Assembly: GCA_030068145.1 (NCBI GenBank)
Contig: JAPJBO010000428.1
Span: 122,243 to 186,242, forward strand
Source: Diplonema papillatum
Lineage: Eukaryota > Euglenozoa > Diplonemea > Diplonemida > Diplonemidae
Reading direction: 5' to 3'
DNA length: 64,000 bases
Shown here: piece after piece, positions 54,508 through 64,000 of the stretch
How positions within the stretch are numbered: the stretch's first letter is position 1
Layout: the number at the start of each line of letters is the position of its first letter
The notes under the pieces: generated by a model
The model's database searches: none
Seen by the model: the letters and a program-made list of their open reading frames with translations, nothing else
What the model was told of the DNA's origin: nothing
Program-made: the position numbers and the translations under genes

Positions 54508-54800
54508 ACAACAGCACCAACAGCACCAACAGCACCAACAGCACCAACAGCACCAACAGCACCAACAGCACCAACAGCACCAACAGCACCAACAGCACCA
54601 ACAGCACCAACAGCACCAACAGCACCAACAGCACCAACAGCACCAACAGCACCAACAGCAACAACAGCACCAACAGCACCAACAGCACCAACAGCACCAA
54701 CAGCAGCAACAGCAGCAACAGCAGCAACAGCAGCAACAGCAGCAACAGCAGCAACAGCAGCAACAGCATCAACAGCATCAACAGCATCAACAGCACCTAC
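54508..54800 (+). repeat. (CAGCACCAA)n / (CAGCAGCAA)n array (copy 1)
   Basis: A 9-bp periodic array changing from CAGCACCAA to CAGCAGCAA and then CAGCATCAA. In frame it would encode Asn/Ser/Thr-rich repeats on the plus strand. I treat it as satellite, not as a protein gene. Confidence 0.9.
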
Positions 54801-55092
54801 AACAAACAGTGGCAGAACGAAAGGTGTGTTGTTTGCATTGCACTTAGGGTCCAGCTTGCTGCACAAGAAGTCAACAAAGAACGCAAAGCAATAGATGAAG
54901 CAATGAATCGATGAAGCGATGCGCAAAAGGGGGAAGCCACAAGAGTGTGAGTACAGTATGTCGAATTCTTCCTTTAATTTTTTCGGGTTTGCGGACTGCC
55001 CCTGGATTCTTCAAAGCAGTACCTGTAAGAAAGTTTGAGAGTCGTTGGTGCGGTGCACAAAAACGTTACAAACCTGTGCTGCAAACCCGACC

Positions 55093-55596
55093 AATCCTGA
55101 CACCTGGACTGGTTATAGGCTATTTCGCGGATTTCTGTAGGGGACCCTATTGAATTTTTTTTTTTGAGTTTTATAAAAATTTTCGACGAAGGTGAATTTT
55201 AAACAAGGAAAATCTTACTGTGACGGACGGACGGGTTTTGAAGCCACAAATATTTATAGTAATCCTGACACCTGGACTGGTTATAGGCTATTTCGCGGAT
55301 TTCTGTAGGGGACCCTATTGAATTTTTTTTTTTGAGTTTTATAAAAATTTTCGACGAAGGTGAATTTTAAACAAGGAAAATCTTACTGTGACGGACGGAC
55401 GGGTTTTGAAGCCACAAATATTTATAGTAATCCTGACACCTGGACTGGTTATAGGCTATTTCGCGGATTTCTGTAGGGGACCCTATTGAATTTTTTTTTT
55501 TGAGTTTTAAAAAAATTTTCGACGAAGGTGAATTTTAAACAAGGAAAATCTTACTGTGACGGACGGACGGGTTTTGAAGCCACAAATATTTATAGT
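55093..55596 (+). repeat. Tandem array, three units of 168 bp
   Basis: Units start at 55093, 55261 and 55429 (AATCCTGACACCTGGACTGG). They differ by almost nothing except one base in the A/T-rich middle, so the amplification is recent. The array ends exactly where CTCGGTTGCCCTGCGGGC begins. Confidence 0.95.
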
Positions 55597-56419
55597 CTCG
55601 GTTGCCCTGCGGGCCCCCTCGTGTATTGGATTGATTCTCCCCAAACCCGCCCGCAAACCCGCAAACCCGCACTCGGTGGCCCTAGCGGGCCCCCTCGTGA
55701 ATCCCGAACCTTTGAAAGAAGGCGGCCGTCTTGTCCAGGAAAGGGGGCCTCTCATCTATGGGAGGCCCGACTCGAGCAAGAAGAAGTTGAAACCATTCAA
55801 ATTGAAACGACAAAAAAGGTAATAAAAACAACCGGAAGAACATGACACCAAAATAAAAGATGGCGGGGTGACGAGGTTCAATGCCGGTTGTTTTGGCGCC
55901 CACCGGAAACAATGAAGTATGCCATTTTTTTTGCGATTAAGTGAACAAGTGCAGAGAGCGGTGTGCGTGCTCAAATTGATGATGGTTTTGACCGATGCAT
56001 CTGAAGAAACCCTCACAGGAATTCGAAGTACAGACGAACGACGTTCTTTCGAAGATCGGAACTTCTTCCCCATTTCGACATCAGGGGCGCTCATCGCATT
56101 GTTGAGAGCTCCTTTGGCAAGGTGGCCCTGTGAACTGCAGGAAACTCTTCAAAGGGATCAAGAGTCACACAAAGGATATTCCTCATCATCCTCCGCTTCG
56201 AAGTCCAGACGATGGCTCATTGCTTGTTTTTGACATGAGGGACAAAAATCTGACCTGCACCTCCTCGTGGTGTTCCTCGGAAACGCGCTGCAAGCGCGGC
56301 CGACGCAGGCAGTCTTTGTTGTTTATCCAACTGTCTTTGCCTGATGATTGATCAGGATTCTTTGACAGGTTTGGACAGTTTCCTGTTCAGCCAAACGATA
56401 CCATTCACGTGTCACGCTG

Positions 56420-57840
56420 TTCGTTACTTCTGGTGCCGCTTGCTGGTCATTCATTGGCTGTCATTCTTGGGACGATCTCTGGCGATTGGCAGTCGTTCTG
56501 GTGCCAATCCTTGGCCATTGGCTGTCAATCTGGCACCGTTCTGCAGTCATTTGCCGTCCTTCAAACAAAGGTGCTTTGGACATTTGCAGTCGCTCTAGTA
56601 CCGCTTTGGCGGTTCGCTGTCATTCAGGCGCGGCTCTTTGGGCATTTGTGGTCATTCTAGCTCCGTTCTTTGGTCGTCGGCAGTCATTCTGGTGCCGCTT
56701 GCTGGTCATTTGCCGTCCCTCAAGCAAGGTGATTTAGACATTTGCAGTCGTTCTCGTACCACTCTGTGGCTGTTCACTGTCATTCTGGTGCCGCTCTTTG
56801 GTCATTGGCTGTCATTCCTGGGCGGTCTCCAGCCTGTTGCAGCGTTCTCGCGCCGCAGTTTGGCCATTTTCAGTCATGCTGGCGCTGCTCTTGGGCAATT
56901 TGCAGTCGTTCAAGCGCCGTTCTTTGGACATTTGCATTTGGCCGACCGCCGTCATTCAGGCTCTATGGGCATTTGTAGTCGTTCTAGCGGCATTCTTTGG
57001 TCATTGAGAGTCGTTCTGGCGCCGCTCCTTGGCCATTTGCTGGCATTCTGGCACAGTCGTTCACTGTCATTCTGGTACCGCTCGTTGGTCATTGGCTGTC
57101 CTTCCTGGGCGATCTCCGGCCAGTTGCAGTCGTTCTCGTTCCGCAGTTTGGCCATTGCAGTCGTTTTAGCGCCGCTCTTGGTCCGTCATTCAGGTGTGGC
57201 TCATGGGCATTTGTGGTCATTTTAGCGCCGTTTGTTGGTCATAGGCAGTCATTCTAGTGCCGCTTGCTGGTCATTGGCTGGGCGATCTCTGGCAATCTGC
57301 AGTCGTTCTGGCGCATTCGCTGGCATTCTGGCACAGTCGTTCTGGTACCGCTCTATGGCCGTTCGCTGTCATTCTGGTGCCGCTTGCTGGTCATTGGCTG
57401 TCCTTCCTGGGCGATCTCCGGCCAGTTGCAGTCGTTCTCGTTCTGTAGTTTGGCCATTGCAGTCGTTCTAGCGCCGCTCTTTGCCCGTTCACTGTCATTC
57501 AGGCGTGGCTCATGGGCATTTGTGTCATTCTAACGCTGTTCATTGGTCATTGGCTGTCATTCTTGGGGCAGTCTCTGGCAATCTGCAGTCGTTCTGGTGC
57601 CGCTCCTTGGACATTGGCTGTCATTCTGGTACCGTTCTGCGGTCATCTGCTGTCCTTGAAGGAAAAAAAGACAGGTGTTATGGACATTTGCAGACTTTGG
57701 CCGTTTGCTGTCAGTCGGGCATGGCTCTTTGGACATTTGTGGTCTAGCTCCGTTCATCTGTCATCTGTCATTGCCGCCCACAGTTGCAGTCGTTCTTGCG
57801 CCGCTGTTTGATTATCGGCCAATTTGCAGTCGTTCTTGGG
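56420..57840 (+). repeat. Degenerate minisatellite, about 32-bp unit (copy 2)
   Basis: Counterpart of 52000-53530 with several unit deletions. Confidence 0.85.
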
Positions 57841-57899
57841 CCGCTCTTTATCATTCAGACGCGACTCTTTGGGAATTTGAGGTCTTGCTATCGAGCTGT

Positions 57900-58500
57900 A
57901 GCGTGATGAGCAGCAGACAGGAGGAGCAGCAGCTAGAAGATAAAACAGCTAGAGGGGCAGCAGATAGAGGAGGAGCAGCAAGAGGAAGAAGCAAGAGGAG
58001 CAGCAGCTAGATGATAGAACTGCTAGAAGGGCAGCAGGTAGAGGAGCAGAAGCAGGAGGAAGAGCTACAGCAAGAGGGGGAGAAGGAAGACGAGCCGGAG
58101 CAAGATGAGCAGCAGCTCGAGGAGCAGCAGCAAGAGGAAAGAAGCAAGATGAGCAGCAGCTAGAGGATAGAACAGCTAGAGGGGCAGCAGATAGAGGAGC
58201 AGAAGCAGGAGGAAGAGCTACAGCAAGAGGGAAGAAGGAAGATGAGCAGCAGCTCGAGGAGCAGCAGCAAGAAGGAAGCAAGATGAGCAACCACTGGAGG
58301 CAAGACAGGAGCAGCTAGAGGAGCAGCAGCTAGAGGAGCCGCAAAGAGGGACGAAGCAAGATGAGTGCAGCTGGAGGAGCAGCAGCTAGAGGGGCAGCAG
58401 ATAGAGGAGCAGCAGCAGCTGCATCAACAGGGGAATAAGCAAGATGAGCATCAGCTAGGAGGGGCAGCCAGGGTAACAGCTGGCAGCAGCAGGGGCAGCA
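57900..58500 (+). repeat. Purine-rich GAGCAGCAGC repeat (copy 2)
   Basis: Counterpart of 53540-54470, shortened. Confidence 0.85.
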
Positions 58501-58576
58501 GATAGAGAAGCAGAAGATGAGGGGGGAGCGTCAGCAGGAGTCAGGAAGCAGAAACAAACACATACCATTGCCCAAG

Positions 58577-58796
58577 CACCAACAGCACCAACAGCACCAA
58601 CAGCACCAACAGCACCAACAGCACCAACAGCACCAACAGCACCAACAGCACCTACAGCACCTACAGCACCTACAGCACCTACAGCAGCAACAGCAGCAAC
58701 AGCAGCAACAGCAGCAACAGCAGCAACAGCAGCAACAGCAGCAACAGCATCAACAGCACCTACAGCAGCAACAGCATCAACAGCACCTACAACAAA
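58577..58796 (+). repeat. (CAGCACCAA)n-type array (copy 2)
   Basis: Counterpart of 54508-54800, with additional CAGCACCTA units. Confidence 0.9.
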
Positions 58797-59264
58797 CAGT
58801 GGCAGAACGAAAGGTGTGTTGTTTGCATTGCACTTAGGGTCCAGCTTGTTGCACAAGAAGTCAACAAAGAATGCAAAGCAATAGACGAAGCAATGAATCG
58901 ATGAAGCGATGTGCAAAAGGGGGAAGCCACAAGAGTGTGAGTACAGTATGCCGAATTCTTCCTTTAATTTTTTCGGGTTTGCGGACTGCCCCTGGATTCT
59001 TCAAAGCAGTACCTTTAAGAAACCCCGGCCGAGGCATTAACAGCCCCTGCAGAAACGGAGGGGGGCCACGCAGGTGCCACAGAGAGACCGAAGGCTCCGC
59101 TGGCTTCACCACCCAGGGCCGAGCCTCCTGTGGGAGACACGCACCAGGGGACACAGGGTCAGGAAGCCACCACGGTCGGGAAGGAAGGCCCCACAGCGCC
59201 GAGAGGCCACACCCTCCAAGGGAGGCCAAGCAGCCAGGGGCATGCCGACCCCCCACCCGTTCCG

Positions 59265-62200
59265 ATGGCAACAGATGAGACCGAGGGCGAGTCTTCCGGG
59301 GAAGGACAGGCAGTCCAGCGAAGGGGTGACCCCGGAAGATACCTCAAGAAGCTTCAGCAGATCAAAAGCATGCCGATGCGGAGAAGAAGAGCGGAGAGGT
59401 GGGCAAAAAGCCGGGAAAGCACAGCACAGCGGGGGAGCGACGCCCTCCCAACTCCATCAGATCCGCCCCGGAGCTTCATTCAGGAGGAAAAGCGCACAAT
59501 GTCGGTGACGCAGTACTTGCAAGCGGTGTCGCCGGCGAGAGCGGCCGGGGGCCCCGTCGCCCCCCCCGCCTCCCCGACAGCTCCAGCTAAGGCCGCTCCT
59601 CCGACAGCCGCCCAGGCAACAGCGATACCACCAAAGGATGCGGCGGGAGAGCAAATGCCACCGGCTGCCCGTCAGGGGCCCGGGAGTGACACAGCAGCGG
59701 GAGAGCAGCCGTCGATGCAGAAATCGACAGCAGACAACGTCCCAGGCACGCCTGGAGGCGATCGAAGCCCCCGGCCGCTCGGGCAGACAGGGCGGACTCC
59801 CAGCCCAGAGGCACGGTCCGAAAACGAGGGGCGGGGCAAAGTGGGCCGGCCAAGGCTAGAGGACGCACATCTGCAAACCCGGGTAGGGGTCGGGAAAGCA
59901 GTCGAGGGATGGTCGGCAGAAGAGGTACTGAAAGCTATGCAAGCAGAGGTCTTCGAGACACCGGACGACATCCCGCCCCCCCGGCCTTCTCTGTCACACA
60001 CTCCAGACACTGAGCGACACACTCCAGTCTCTGACGGACTCACCGGCGCCAACAACACACCACACATGGCAGCAGGGGACACCCGATCAGCGACCCTCCC
60101 ACCAACAGGCGCCCGAACAGCGGAAGGCTCGGGTCCGCATGTCTCTCTTAAAGCCGGGGAGCCAGACGGTGCAGCAACACTCCACCAATTCAATCGGCCA
60201 TCGGATACGGCTGCCGACAGAGTTGCGCGACACCTGGAAGCCAGAGGCACAGGCTATTCCTCCAGCTCCCAGGACACAGTGACACTGATGCAAGCCCCGT
60301 TCGAAGGGGAAGGGCGTGACTGCTCCTCCAGCTTGAAGCCCGTGCCCAAGGTCTCCCCAACACCCCATCCTCCAAGCGCCGCTAAACAACCACACATGGC
60401 AGCTGGAAGGGGAATGTTGATGGGAGCGACACCCGAGGCGGAAAAGACAGGGACAGAAGCGCAAGTGGGAGGCGAAGCACCACAGCAAAAGACGGGAGCA
60501 GTCGCAGGAGGAGGGAGAACGGGCCGATCGAAAACAGAGGGCACAACAGAAGAGAGGCAGATTCGTTCATACACGCGCGATTCGACAGGACTGCCACACG
60601 ACCCCCAAGGCCAGTCATGGTCGCCAGAACCGGACGAAGGCATACGGCACCCAGGGACCGGAGGGTCGGAAAAAGGAGGCACCCCCAGCAGCTCCCAGGA
60701 AACTGTGGACATCATGCGAACCCTGTTGGAGGTGGAACGGCCAGAATGCGTCCCCGTCCAAGAACATGAAACCGTGACCCCCCCAGCACACTCCCTCCCC
60801 AGCGCCGCAAATCAACCACACATGGCAGCTGAGAAGGGGATGGCAAAGGGGGAAGCGGCTGCAACCGAGGAGGCAGAAGCAGACAATCCACGGACGAGCA
60901 GGAAGTCCCCGCAAAGCACGACAGGCGAGACAGCAAGCGAAAATCCCAGAACCCCGGGTGCCGGCTTGGCTTCACACAAAGCGAGCAACATTGCCGACCT
61001 CCCAGGAACGGGGCGGAACCGCGTGAGGAAAGAATCCCTGGCCGCTCTCGACTCTGAGCTGCCAAGCTCGGAGGAAGTTGGAGACCCTCACCGGCTCGGA
61101 GATAAGACGATCGCAAAACCGGGTGCAAAGGGCCGATCAGGCATCAAGACCACGAACTCGTGCTACCTGCAGGCGGCGTTGAACCTTTTTGCGGTCACCA
61201 ACATGGCGCAGCAGATAGCCATCTTCCAGCAGTGCGGCACACACGAGAAGGGAGAACTAACTGCAGAGGTCCACAAGTGGGTGACAGGCGGCCGTTCAGA
61301 GGCGGTGCTGCGGTCTGTACTGGCGAAAATCAGAGGCCCATTCGGTGACGGTCGACAACACGACGTGGGAGAGGTCCTGCGGACAGTGGCCTCAGCGATC
61401 CTAGAAGAGAACACGGCTCACCGAGCCTGCAGCTCCAATTGGGCGGACCGAATTGCAGGCCTGCGTCACAGGTACTCGGTCGAAGTTAAGTGTGGGAAGT
61501 GCCAGTATGGCCACATGGCTCAAGAGGACCTGGACATAACCATCCTCCCCGTAGGAGCTGGCTCGGTGCAGAGGTGTCTCGACGAAGCTTTCGCGTGGTC
61601 CTCGGCAGGGGCGGACTACAGATGCGAGAACTGCGGGGTCAGGGGGCAGACCCAGACTAAGCCCTCCTTTAGCCAGGCCGGCACAGCGGTGATCATTCAG
61701 CTACAAAGGGCGCGCCCTTTCGACTGCACAGACAGGAGAGCAGTGCCCACAGATACCACAATAACTTTGCCAGGCCTGGGCAGACAGCTGGAACTCACAG
61801 CGGTGGTATCGCACACAGGGGGGAACAACGCGGGCCATTACAGGGTGCACGCGTACAACGAACACGCCGAGAGGGAGCAGAGGTGGACGATTCTTGATGG
61901 TGAGCATGCCAGTTTTTCGTCCGTGCCGAGGTTCGAGGGGACGGACACCTTTCTTTTAGTATACCAGCCGGCCCCTGAGCAGCCCGAGACCTCGAAGGAC
62001 ACAGAGAGGAGAGATGGCACGCCGTCGACGGTGGATGGGCCCGAGCCGGCTGGCAACAGGCCCGGAGTCAAGGGGCCAAGCCCGGAGGAACTCCTCGCGA
62101 GGTTCGTGGAGGCAACGAGGAGAAGGGTGGCAGACAGAGCCTCACAAGGCAGGAGGCACGAAGCCGAGGCAGCCGGGGACATCGAAAGGGATTCACTGAG

Positions 62201-63257
62201 CTCGGAGTCGGGCGAGCCCAACTCCCTGTCGACAGGTCCACGGATAGCCACAAAGTCGAGGGGAACTGGATCGGAGGAGAAGGCGGACGGGCAGGCCTTT
62301 CATGAGTCCCCCCCTGATACCCCCCGGGCCCCTGTTCCGGACACCGAGCCTGAAGAAGCTGCGGCAGGGCTGGACACCTCAGAGCCTCAGAGTACGGCAG
62401 CAAGGGGGTTGACCCCAGCTGAGGGAGTGCCCGACATAGACGCAGAAGGAGGAGCAGTTTTCAACAGGCGGAGGAAAAGGAGCTCGGACCGGGGAGACAC
62501 TGCTGAAGGAGAAGGCACACTCCCAAGTCGAATCCGGGGGGTACCGAAGAGAGCAAGAGGACCGGAGGGCACGTGGGAAGTCATCGACCTTACAGAGGAT
62601 GAAGAAGTAGCTCCCCCCAGCACGACCGAGGAGATGGACATAGACAGAGAAGAAGGCTTGGCCTTCCGCCGTGCAAAGGCTCTGGAAGAAGAGGAAGCCC
62701 TCACCGCCCACGCAGTCGCAAAACTCGCCAAAGACCCCCATAGACACCCGGATGAGTGGCGCAGAGTCAAAGTCCCAGAGTCAGTTGGTACCCGGTTCCC
62801 AAGGAGTCTCCACACGCAGCCAGCAGAGGGCAACAGAGGAGGGGAGAGCGGATGGGCAGCCCTGAACTGGCTGGCGGATGAGTGGCAGAGAGACAGGGCG
62901 AACTTTATCGACTTGTTCCGAATCCAGACGTGGCTCTACACAACAGCCCGGGAGCACGACATCCAAGCCCTGGCAGAAAAACCGCAGGAGGAGGGGTGGT
63001 TCACGGTCAACACCCTCCGAAAAGCAGCGCGAGATTTGCTAGGTCTCGAGCTCACGGATGGAGCGGAGCTCGAGTACCAGGAAGGCACCGCCGCCATAGT
63101 AGGGCCGAAGAACCCGAGGGCCCAGTGGGTGTTGGCCAGGTTTGTCGGGGGCTCGGCCCACATCGTCAGCACGGATCGTCCACAGAGAGTGCGCAAGGTC
63201 AATTGGCCAGTGCTGACGAGGTCAGCTCATGTCCTGTGCGTGAGGGACCAAAAATGA
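59265..63257 (+). CDS. Ubiquitin-specific protease (C19) domain protein
   Basis: 1,330 residues from the first ATG; the frame stays open back to 59019. Residues 1-620 are Pro/Ser/Thr/Glu-rich and probably disordered, with two related 60-residue repeats (SSSQDTVTLM... and SSSQETVDIM..., each ending in PHMAA) about 143 residues apart. The USP fold spans about 625-925. It has the Cys box NSCYLQAALNLF with nucleophile Cys633, finger CxxC pairs CGKC and CENC, the His box AGHYRVHAY with His858, and WTILDGEH with Asp878. All three catalytic positions are present, so it should cleave ubiquitin or a ubiquitin-like modifier. The C-terminal 400 residues are acidic and then globular (VKVPESVGTRFPRS to the end), with no family I recognise. 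The neighbouring poly(A) shows that the sequence was retroposed. Confidence 0.75.
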   Translation: MATDETEGESSGEGQAVQRRGDPGRYLKKLQQIKSMPMRRRRAERWAKSRESTAQRGSDALPTPSDPPRSFIQEEKRTMSVTQYLQAVSPARAAGGPVAPPASPTAPAKAAPPTAAQATAIPPKDAAGEQMPPAARQGPGSDTAAGEQPSMQKSTADNVPGTPGGDRSPRPLGQTGRTPSPEARSENEGRGKVGRPRLEDAHLQTRVGVGKAVEGWSAEEVLKAMQAEVFETPDDIPPPRPSLSHTPDTERHTPVSDGLTGANNTPHMAAGDTRSATLPPTGARTAEGSGPHVSLKAGEPDGAATLHQFNRPSDTAADRVARHLEARGTGYSSSSQDTVTLMQAPFEGEGRDCSSSLKPVPKVSPTPHPPSAAKQPHMAAGRGMLMGATPEAEKTGTEAQVGGEAPQQKTGAVAGGGRTGRSKTEGTTEERQIRSYTRDSTGLPHDPQGQSWSPEPDEGIRHPGTGGSEKGGTPSSSQETVDIMRTLLEVERPECVPVQEHETVTPPAHSLPSAANQPHMAAEKGMAKGEAAATEEAEADNPRTSRKSPQSTTGETASENPRTPGAGLASHKASNIADLPGTGRNRVRKESLAALDSELPSSEEVGDPHRLGDKTIAKPGAKGRSGIKTTNSCYLQAALNLFAVTNMAQQIAIFQQCGTHEKGELTAEVHKWVTGGRSEAVLRSVLAKIRGPFGDGRQHDVGEVLRTVASAILEENTAHRACSSNWADRIAGLRHRYSVEVKCGKCQYGHMAQEDLDITILPVGAGSVQRCLDEAFAWSSAGADYRCENCGVRGQTQTKPSFSQAGTAVIIQLQRARPFDCTDRRAVPTDTTITLPGLGRQLELTAVVSHTGGNNAGHYRVHAYNEHAEREQRWTILDGEHASFSSVPRFEGTDTFLLVYQPAPEQPETSKDTERRDGTPSTVDGPEPAGNRPGVKGPSPEELLARFVEATRRRVADRASQGRRHEAEAAGDIERDSLSSESGEPNSLSTGPRIATKSRGTGSEEKADGQAFHESPPDTPRAPVPDTEPEEAAAGLDTSEPQSTAARGLTPAEGVPDIDAEGGAVFNRRRKRSSDRGDTAEGEGTLPSRIRGVPKRARGPEGTWEVIDLTEDEEVAPPSTTEEMDIDREEGLAFRRAKALEEEEALTAHAVAKLAKDPHRHPDEWRRVKVPESVGTRFPRSLHTQPAEGNRGGESGWAALNWLADEWQRDRANFIDLFRIQTWLYTTAREHDIQALAEKPQEEGWFTVNTLRKAARDLLGLELTDGAELEYQEGTAAIVGPKNPRAQWVLARFVGGSAHIVSTDRPQRVRKVNWPVLTRSAHVLCVRDQK

Positions 63258-63980
63258 GCCCACCAACCCCCACTGCTGGCATGCTCCCCCCCAGGCCCCC
63301 AACTACAACCCAAGAGTCATTTTCCCCCCCACCCATCACTTTCCTTTTCGGTATGTTTTGTTTTTCCTCCTCCCCTTGGCACCCCGTTACTCCCTCCCAT
63401 GGTCCGTTCTACTCCCACTCTCTCTCCCTCACTCTCTCACTCTCTCTCTTGCACCCACTCTCGCCATCTCACTCACACACTATTTTGTTTGTGTCCCTTC
63501 TGGAAAGGGGAGAAAAAAAGAGGGCTTCAATTCCCTCTCTTTATTTTTTGGTTGTCCCTCCTCTTCCTCCTCCTCCTCGCTCCCCTATTTTTCCGTTTCT
63601 TTTTATGCACGGAATGCCCTTCCTCTTATTTATATATCTCTCTTTTCCAGCCAAGGTATGCCGTGTTTTTCAGAATGTTTACCATTTCCCCCCCCACCAC
63701 CTTCAAAACGCGAATACACAAACAGGCCAATACGCAAGGGAAAAAAAAAAAGAGAACACAAAAATGCAAGGTCATGTGGGCGGCTCGCCACCACAGGACG
63801 AAAAGGGCTGGTGGTACGCCACCAAAACCAAAACAGCCCCCAGTAAAATAGAGTAAGGCGGACATGCTTGTGTATTCGTGGTGGAATTTTCCTCTTTTCC
63901 CGTTTGGTTTCCGCGCCCATGAAAATGGAACCCCCATGAGCGCGTTACGGGGTCCCAAGTGCCGGGTGGAGCGGCGTAAC
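63258..63980 (+). other. 3' UTR of the retroposed unit with terminal stem
   Basis: CT-rich, non-coding, including CTCTCTCACT-type runs at 63415-63480. Just before the poly(A), GTTACG (63944-63949) pairs with CGTAAC (63975-63980) to form a short stem with a 25-nt loop. Such 3' stems are used by some LINE reverse transcriptases to recognise their RNA. No AATAAA was seen in the last 100 bases. Confidence 0.5.
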
Positions 63981-64000
63981 AAAAAAAAAAAAAAAAAAAA
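63981..64000 (+). other. Poly(A) tract at the window edge
   Basis: Twenty A bases to the end of the window; the true length and the right flank are not visible. Confidence 0.9.

Larger units (their letters stand above)
51247..55032 (+). repeat. Segmental duplication, copy 1
   Basis: About 3.8 kb corresponding block by block to 55655-59022: a front part (51247-51980), a degenerate minisatellite (about 52000-53530), a GAGCAGCAG-type repeat (53540-54470), a CAGCACCAA array (54508-54800) and a short end (54810-55032). The two copies differ by substitutions and by gain or loss of minisatellite units. No domain-bearing protein is encoded. Confidence 0.9.
55655..59022 (+). repeat. Segmental duplication, copy 2
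   Basis: About 3.4 kb matching 51247-55032. Its CAG-array lies at 58577-58796 and is shorter. It ends at TTTAAGAA (59015-59022), where the retroposed USP unit starts. The first copy continues there with different sequence. Confidence 0.9.
59023..64000 (+). mobile_element. Retroposed unit with USP-domain ORF, 3' UTR and poly(A)
   Basis: The left border is sharp, because the duplicon copy ends at 59022 while the related copy continues differently at 55033. The right end is a run of A from 63981 to the window edge. Between them lie one long frame and a 720-bp 3' UTR. The frame is open to the left border without an ATG before 59265, so the unit is probably 5'-truncated. No reverse transcriptase is present. 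It is therefore either a processed copy of a host gene or a member of a LINE-like family that carries only a first ORF. Confidence 0.65.

Noticed and set aside
54444..54914. A 156-residue Asn/Ser/Thr-repeat protein on the plus strand, and Val/Gly/Ala or Leu/Val-repeat proteins on the minus strand
   Set aside because: All are translations of a 9-bp satellite that is open in several frames on both strands; there is no unique sequence or domain.
55093..55596. CRISPR array
   Set aside because: Three 168-bp contiguous units without spacers, in a eukaryotic context.

Overview
The window is nuclear DNA of a repeat-rich eukaryote, most likely a unicellular protist or alga. This is inferred from several observations: a spliced gene with a 96-nt GT-AG intron, GC-rich exons set in AT-richer non-coding DNA, non-LTR and tyrosine-recombinase retrotransposons, TIR elements and many microsatellites. 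No bacterial operon, Shine-Dalgarno-led gene cluster or CRISPR is present. I cannot name the species. Host genes are few and most of the sequence is made of transposable elements in varying decay.

Layout. 1-10 kb: two related short TIR families (A and B), a third dispersed repeat (C), and a tandem chain of 5'-truncated copies of one LINE. An unidentified host exon (8335-9337) is cut off by a family A element. 10.6-15.2 kb: the same LINE almost complete, with the end of an APE-type endonuclease, an intact reverse transcriptase and an unusual Cys/His-rich, lysine-rich tail. 15-24 kb: two probable host genes, an unidentified coiled-coil/basic protein exon (17860-18968) and a Pumilio-repeat (PUF) RNA-binding protein (20518-22458). 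24-33 kb: minisatellites, a tRNA-like segment, a strong hairpin and a 2.4-kb TIR element (27658-30077) for which a related empty site exists at about 6.1 kb. 33.8-37.9 kb: a complete Ngaro-type tyrosine-recombinase retrotransposon on the minus strand, inserted in a (TC)n tract. Its gag, YR and RT-RNase H genes are in an unusual order and its split direct repeats are intact. 38-49 kb: gene-poor, with degenerate tandem repeats and more family B elements. 49.65-50.95 kb: a two-exon GT32 glycosyltransferase with an N-terminal membrane anchor. 51.2-59.0 kb: a segmental duplication of about 3.4-3.8 kb, full of minisatellites, around a 3 x 168-bp array. 59.0-64.0 kb: a retroposed unit ending in poly(A) whose single long frame encodes a ubiquitin-specific protease (USP) domain between long disordered regions.

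The main novelty candidates are the poly(A)-tailed USP element, the gag-YR-RT order of the Ngaro-like element with its base-level integration junctions, and the head-to-tail LINE chains that look like template jumping. The host genes show no common pathway. The mobile elements explain most of the structure: families A and B share TIR cores and so probably one transposase supplied from elsewhere.
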